Source: Azadirachta indica
Lineage: Eukaryota; Streptophyta; Magnoliopsida; Sapindales; Meliaceae
Assembly: GCA_022749755.1 (NCBI GenBank)
Contig: CM040445.1
Span: forward strand, 10,189,182-10,253,181
Direction: 5' to 3'
DNA length: 64,000 nucleotides
Shown: positions 58,501 through 64,000 of the stretch, one piece after another
Position numbering within the stretch: the stretch's first letter is position 1
Layout of the letters: every line of letters begins with the position of its first letter
The notes under the pieces: model-generated
Databases searched by the model: none
What the model was told of the DNA's origin: nothing
What the model saw: only the letters and a program-made list of their open reading frames with translations
Made by a program: the position numbers and the translations under genes

Positions 58501-58779
58501 GCCACCAACACCTATTTTGTTACCTTAATTTCTTCGCTATTGTTAAGCCATTAAAGTTAGTATGATTGTGGATGTTTCACGGTAGGTAATACTAATTTCT
58601 CCACTAATTTAGTGCTGGCCACGTTGATGCAACTTTCATCATCAATTATAACGTTGCAAACTTTGTTGTTCATAAAACACCAAGTATGAAACAAGTTCTC
58701 TCATTTGTTATTTTCTTCTTCCTTAACCTGCATGCTAAAAGCTCATCTTATCACTAATGATTCTCCTTCCATAGTACAT

Positions 58780-59960
58780 TGCCCTTAATAGGCATCTTCA
58801 AGAGTTGGCATGTCATCTATTTGGTTTTCTTGTTCATCTTCCAACTCAATCTTCCCTTGAACATTGATCACCATTACCCTATTGTTCAGACATTGACTAG
58901 TTATATGACCCCTGCCTTAACATTTAAAATTCTTAATGTCACAATTTCTAGAAAGGGTGGATTTTTTGTTACCTTACTTCGACATCACAACTTGTTTAGC
59001 ATCCGTAGAGTGTTCAGACTTAGACTTAGTTGATGAAAATTCATCCCATTTAAGGGCTAGTCGCCATGTGTTTGTAGTAATCGTGCTTGTTCCCCTTTTA
59101 GCTATGTTCCTTTACTTTAATTGTTGCTTAACTTTGATAGCTTGGTGCACCATATCTGTAAACTCCACACAATGTTGCATCTCAACAATATTCGCTATCT
59201 AACGATTTAAGCCGTGCAAGAACCTACCTATAGTGGCTTCTCTATCTTCTTTTACATTTGCTCTAGTCATAGCAACCTCCATCTCTTTATAATATTCATC
59301 TACACTCTTAGATCCTTGAGTTAAACGCTATAATTTGTTGAACAACGCCCACTCATAATAGTTTGGAATAAAACATCTTCTCATGATTGCCTTTATCTCG
59401 GCGTATGTCTTAATAGGACATTCTTGATTTTCCTTCTATCCTTCAACAATTGATCTCACCAAATAATAGTACAATTAGTAAATTCAATTGTAGCTAGTTT
59501 TACCTTTTTAATCTCAGAGTAATTATGATAATGAAGACCATCTCTATTCTCTTCTCCCACTCCAAATAAGCTTCAGGATTGTTTCTACCTTTAAAGGGCG
59601 ATATTTTCACCTTAATACTTCCTAAATCATCATTCAGCCTAGGACTACCCAGCTTAACTTCTCAATTCCCATAACCATTCCAAAACTTGCCTCAGTTCAT
59701 TGGTGGTTTATCTAATTCCCTGTCATCTTTAACGTTACTTCATTGTACTCTTGGTTGCTTTTGCCTAGATGTTTGTCTAATAAGAGCGTTTTAAGGCTGC
59801 CTCCTAGCTATCTACTCTTTCAACCTATCCATCTTCTCATGAATTGTCTCCAATTCAGCTATCATCATCGATCTCATTTCCTTTAACAAAGCCTGTAATT
59901 GTAGATTCAAAGTAGCTGGTTGTTGTAACTCAATGGTTGATTTTTTTTCTTGGCCGTGTG
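58780..59960 (-). pseudogene. Gypsy gag remnant with zinc knuckle
   Basis: The minus-strand gag opens MSHGQEKKSTIELQQPATLN (59962) with LLKEMRSMMIAELETIHEKM. It then shows KISPFKGRNNPEAYLEWEKR (about 59600-59545), the usual retrotransposon gag motif, with stops between. A zinc knuckle near 58955-58900 reads CDIKNFKC-stop-GRGHITSQC. The + strand ORFs at 58175-58441 and 58779-59202 are antisense shadows. Confidence 0.8.
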
Positions 59961-60530
59961 ACATAATTAGAGTCCATAAAACAAGATTAGAAACCTCACA
60001 AGCACTCCCTCATATGTTTCAATCACTCTCGTGTTTGGCACTTAAACAACATTTACCTTTTTATATTCTTACCACTCTTACCTTTTTTCACACATTGCGT
60101 CTTCTTTTCACTCTTAATTAGACTCAAGAACAATTGCATTCAAGCGACAATTCAAGGTAAGAAGCAACCAAGATAAACCACAAGATCAATAAGCAATTCT
60201 CAAGAAACTAATGCAAGCAGTCAAAGAGACAATAATGGTTCAAAAGTATGAGAGGCTAGATATCAATTTCACAACAAATTATTGGTATTATAGACAATAA
60301 CAATTCTCTTTTTTTTTTCTTCCTTTTTTTTCTTTTCTTTTCATCTCTCTCTTTTTCTTTTGTAGGAATAGAAATAAGAAGTATGAATTTTTAAAACAAA
60401 CTAAGCAAAAACATATAATTCGAATTAGACCATCAAGGGAGAATTCAGTCGTAATTTTTTTTCAGAATTTTAATTCAAAAAGCAAGGAACAACAAAGCAT
60501 TTAAAAGATAAATCAAACTTGCCTTGGAAC

Positions 60531-60546
60531 CAAAGTTCTAATACTA
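60531..60546 (-). other. Primer binding site of the gypsy element
   Basis: AGTATTAGAACTTTGG on the minus strand just inside the 5' LTR, a decayed match to TGGTATCAGAGC followed by the TTTGG common in these elements. Confidence 0.65.
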
Positions 60547-60548
60547 AC

Positions 60549-61455
60549 TGATGTAAACCTTGCCAACAATGTGACAAAACTCAATATCAAACGTGATATT
60601 CAACCTTACCAATAATATAACAAAACCCAAGTGATATTAAACTTTGCCAATGATGTAACAGAAACTCGACATCAAAAGTGATACGAAACCTCAAGATTTT
60701 CAAGACACAAGTTTGTTGAGCCTTGACCCGTTACCTAACAAGATAAGAACTAAGAACTACGGTTGTTTTGAAGACACGACACCAAGAATCTCAAAAACTA
60801 CACAAGAATCAAGGTGATATGTGTAGTTGTTTTGAACGCCATAAGAATTAACTTGATAAGTTCAAGAGTCTTTTCAAGGATTGAAAGAAGAACACAACAA
60901 CTCACTCTTATTAAAATAACAATGTTAATGATTGTAAAACAATAGTAGCCCCATATATATAAGCTAATAAAAAATTCCAAATTAAATTTGAATATGAAAC
61001 CTAAACTAAGTACGATTAAGAATCCTAAATTAATTAGGAGAACTAGAATCCTAATCTAACTAGGAATGATAGAGTTTTAGCTTAACATGGAAATAACAAT
61101 CCTAAATAAATTAGAAAACTAACTTTTTATAAAGTAGGTAATCTTCATGTCTTCATCTTAGTCCTTCCAAAAGCTAAAAATGTGTAAGTCCTCAATTGGA
61201 ATCTTCTAGAACTTTAATTATAGTGACTACTTTCTCTTGAAATTGATTTGGACTTATGCCAAGTCTCCATGAGTTTGCCATTTTTCTAACTTATGGAATC
61301 AACCATTTAACACTTCTTTAAAACGGTTGGATTTAAGTCTTATGTTCAGTCCACTTAGCAAGCTTATTATATCATGTGAATACTACCCTTGAGTCTCTCC
61401 AAGCCCATGTGTGAGTTCTCCCTCTTGTATGCATGGTCATGCAACATCCTTTACA
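60549..61455 (-). repeat. 5' LTR of the gypsy element (907 bp)
   Basis: Starts TGATGTAAACCTTGCCAACA and ends GCAACATCCTTTACA. Aligns with 54523-55439. Confidence 0.88.
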
Positions 61456-61464
61456 TACAACTTG

Positions 61465-61765
61465 TATCATCTAAGAATCACACTTGTCTCTAAAGTCCTC
61501 GATGGAAACAACTATGGAAATTGGAGTCATGTTATGACTATCAGTCTTAATGCTAAGAATAAAATGGGTTTATTGATGAATCCATCAAGAAACCACTAGT
61601 AATTGATGCAAACTATCAACATTGGAGGAAATGCAATGATATGATACTTTCTTAGATTTAGAAATCTCTTAATCAAGAATTAACTAATAGTGTGATATAT
61701 ATTGATACTCTTGTAGAGGCATGGTCAAATCTTAAAAACTTTTTTGCAACAATGCTAACATTTAT
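61465..61765 (+). pseudogene. Copia gag fragment, continuation after the gypsy insertion
   Basis: Encodes LVSKVLDGNNYGNWSHVMTI, SLNAKNKMGLLM, then in shifted frames NQELTNSVIYIDTLVEAWSN. This is the N-terminal gag domain of copia elements (LxGxNYxxW). Joined across the gypsy element it continues the gag begun at 54420. It breaks off at 61765 at the dispersed repeat. Confidence 0.8.
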
Positions 61766-61769
61766 GCAT

Positions 61770-63265
61770 TTAATCGTAAGCACATGAGTTGTAAAAAATA
61801 ATAAATTGATAAGAGTGTCGAACTCATGAGGATTGAATTTTCGAATCAAAGCTAAGTATTGTGGCTATGGCAACTTAATTTTATCTGGACAACCTAATTT
61901 CATGAAACAACTTTGAATATAAGAACATAATCAAATAATAAACTAAATTAAAAGAAATAGAAATTTCTATGATAATACTTTTAGGTTCTTATTCACTCAA
62001 TTCTCCCTATATTTTTCCTAATTTGTAATTACTGATATTTTCCAATTTAATTCACTAATCTCAAGCTAAAATTTGATCTCGTTACCTCTCCCAAGTGTCA
62101 AATATGATTCTCTATCTAATCTACTCAAGTCAATATTCTTATCTAACTTATTTAATTCAACTTTTATTAAATTCGACTTGTTATTAACCATTTAAAATTC
62201 AACTACTTCCCGTATCTTGTAATCTTAAATGTTAGTATGATTATATAGGTTCTGATATCCTCCTTAACTTTTAGAAATCTAAATTATAATTTTTTATACT
62301 AGTAAATAAATTAAACTCTCCTAAGTATTAACCCATTCTTTACAAATTAATTAACTCATTGAAACAATAAATTAAAAGCATTAAAAACAAGGATAAATAC
62401 AAGTGAATGAACCTTAAAACATCGACAACATTAAAATATATCAAAACATAATTCAAATAGATTACATCAAGACCCTAGGATAATAAAATTAGGTTAACAA
62501 GGAAAAATTTATAACAATTACTAACAAGAAATTCATAAATGTAAACATTGTCTAAAAAATATTACAAAATATAAATTTCAAAAGATAAAATGAAGGAAGA
62601 GAAAAAACTCAGATTAAGAGATGCTCCAAGACTCTAATTTTTTGAGAATCTGCCAAGATTTTTCACGAAATTGTTGAACTCCAAGCCTCTCTCTTTATAG
62701 AAAATTAGCTCATTTTTCATCCTTGTATTTCTCACTCTAAAAACTCCTTTATACTTGGAAATGGCTGCTCATGAGAAAAACACAATCGATTTTAACAAAA
62801 TTCGATAATCCAAATTAGATCCAATAGCCAAAATGCTTTAGGGATGCCACCTGGGTCGTACAAGGCACTCATGTGCGTAAGGGAAACAAGGGAAAATGGT
62901 GTGCACACGATCCAAGGGTAACATAGCAAGTGCACAGGCAGGTTTGGCACGTGCGTGCCACCTTCTCTGGCGATGCAGGGGAGGAAGGGCTTTACTTTGA
63001 TTTTTATTCAATTTAATCCCTATTTTCTTGAATTTTGCTCCTTGTTATGATGCTCTTGCATTTTAGTCTCCATTCCCTTGCATTTTGGTCCTTGGTAACA
63101 AGGCTTTCGCATTTTTTTTTTTTTGACGCTCAGTTCTCAATATCCATGAAAGGTTACTAGGCACATTTTTTATTCTCTATTTTCATGTTTATCTTGTTAA
63201 AACGCCTCAACACCTATGAAATTAAACTAAAATACTTAAAAAGAAAATAAACACTCAAAATGTCC
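61770..63265. repeat. Dispersed noncoding repeat, third copy
   Basis: Opens with GATAAGAGTGTCGAACTCAT and GAGGATTGAATTTTCGAATC. 62170-62490 matches 31411-31735. A GC-rich patch lies at about 62840-62990 and the tail (CCTATGAAATTAAACTAAAA, TACTTAAAAAGAAAATAAAC) matches the tail of the second copy. No ORF. It is flanked on both sides by homologous copia gag sequence. Confidence 0.7.
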
Positions 63266-63267
63266 AG

Positions 63268-63790
63268 GAATCACGATTGTCTCTAAAGTCCTTGATGGAA
63301 ACAAATATAGAACTTATAATCATGTTATGACTATCAATCTTAGTGCTAAGAAGGATCCATCAAAAAGCCACCAGTAATTAGTGCAAACAATCAACTTTGG
63401 AGGAGATGCAATGAAATGATACTTTCTTGGATTTTGAATTCTCTTAATCAAGAATTAGCCAATAGTGTAATATATACAAATACTTCTGCAAAAACATGGT
63501 TAAATCTTAAAGAGTGTTTTTCTTAAAAGACTGCTATAAGAATTTTTGAAATCTAGAGAGATATTGTTAAGCACAAATAAAGACAACAATCAATTTCTAT
63601 CTACTACACTGAACTCAAGTCATTATGGGATGAACTCTGTCCTTACAATGATTTGCCAACTTGTAACTGTTATACAAGTATATGGAGTCGTATAGATAGT
63701 AAAGTGTTAAAAATCATGTTGTCAAAACCTATATGGACTGACCTTTTGTAATTTTAATCAAGTACTACAATTATGAAAATTTAACTTTAT
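63268..63790 (+). pseudogene. Second copia gag fragment, direct repeat of 61465-61765
   Basis: GGAATCACGATTGTCTCTAA and the next 240 bp match 61474-61745, minus a short deletion at AAATGGGTTTATTGATG. It then extends further into gag: EIVKHK-like RDIVKHK, RQQSISIYYTELKSLWDELC and PYNDLPTCNC. Frames are broken. Confidence 0.8.
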
Positions 63791-64000
63791 CTAAGCTTAG
63801 CTAAACTAAATTTTAGATGAAAAAAATAATGAAAATAGAATAAAATAAAAAAATAACTACAATTATGCCAAATTGGAAAAACAAATAAAAGAGATTAAAT
63901 GTGAGTTATGTAGTAAAGTGATCCTAGGGCCTTGACTTCATCTACTCATTGTCATGTTTTCCTTGATAAGGTATTATCAATATTTTCTATTTCAATTCAC
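63791..64000. other. Window end, unassigned
   Basis: AT-rich. ANYAKLEKQIKEIKCELC-like codons near 63860-63925 might continue the copia gag, but the frame is too damaged to be sure. Confidence 0.35.

Larger units (their letters stand above)
54523..61459 (-). mobile_element. Ty3/gypsy (chromovirus-like) LTR retrotransposon, about 6.9 kb, inactive
   Basis: Two LTRs of about 0.9 kb starting TGATGT(G/A)AACCTTGCCAA. An ACTTG target duplication lies at 54518-54522 and 61460-61464; the right LTR carries an extra TACA before it. On the minus strand the primer site resembles initiator-Met tRNA and a purine tract precedes the 3' LTR. Gag, zinc knuckle, reverse transcriptase, RNase H and integrase remnants follow the gypsy order. 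It interrupts a copia gag. Stops and shifts break every part. Confidence 0.9.

Noticed and set aside
58175..59202. + strand ORFs in the gypsy region
   Set aside because: Antisense to gag and the protease-linker region of the minus-strand element; no domain.

Overview
The window is nuclear DNA of a flowering plant, most likely a eudicot. It is strongly AT-rich and built from plant-specific mobile elements: a CACTA (En/Spm) transposon, Ty1/copia and Ty3/gypsy LTR retrotransposons primed by initiator-Met tRNA, and a Mutator-like MITE. The only intact host genes are two intronless Kunitz-type (soybean trypsin inhibitor, miraculin-like) genes on the + strand at 3920-4540 and 29715-30335. I cannot name the species.

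The two Kunitz genes sit in an old modular tandem array. Recurring noncoding modules, named here by letter, are: S (tandem repeat of about 165 bp), P (about 280 bp, upstream of the gene), T (about 120 bp, starting in the gene's 3' side), D (about 700 bp), L (about 900 bp) and E (about 200-450 bp). The order is S-L-T-P-D-S-P-Kunitz1-T-P-D-[CACTA]-S-P-Kunitz2-T-P-E from 1 to 31410. It resumes as D-S-L-T-P-E at 39325-42460 and D-(Kunitz 3' flank only)-T-P-E at 43975-45580. The last block looks like a third Kunitz locus that has lost its coding region.

A CACTA transposon of 22.4 kb (6176-28591) with an ATA target duplication is inserted between module D and module S of the second unit. The empty site survives in the first unit. 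The element carries two decayed genes: a TNP2-type transposase (17903-21305), and a TNPA/Transposase_24-like gene with DUF8039-like and Ulp1-like C48 protease regions (23310-27471). The two share a duplicated 5' leader. It also contains a nested repeat with a 'putative plant transposon protein' pseudogene, two GC-rich repeat islands, and on the minus strand a nearly full-length but broken copy of a cytokinin response factor (CRF-type AP2/ERF) gene.

The right half is a nested retrotransposon graveyard. It holds a minus-strand copia element with a 5-bp target duplication (32088-37055) inserted in a dispersed noncoding repeat, a copia gag-integrase remnant (37640-38960), and a Mutator-like MITE (45832-46210). 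Further right are a SIRE-like copia derivative with LTRs of about 1.5 kb and gag but no pol (46332-52583), a diverged LTR remnant (about 52930-54115), and a chromovirus-like gypsy element (54523-61459, minus strand) inserted into the gag of another copia element. A copy of the same dispersed repeat lies between two gag-derived direct repeats at the right end. Nearly all transposon genes have stops, frameshifts or lost catalytic residues, so the host genes of interest are the two Kunitz genes.
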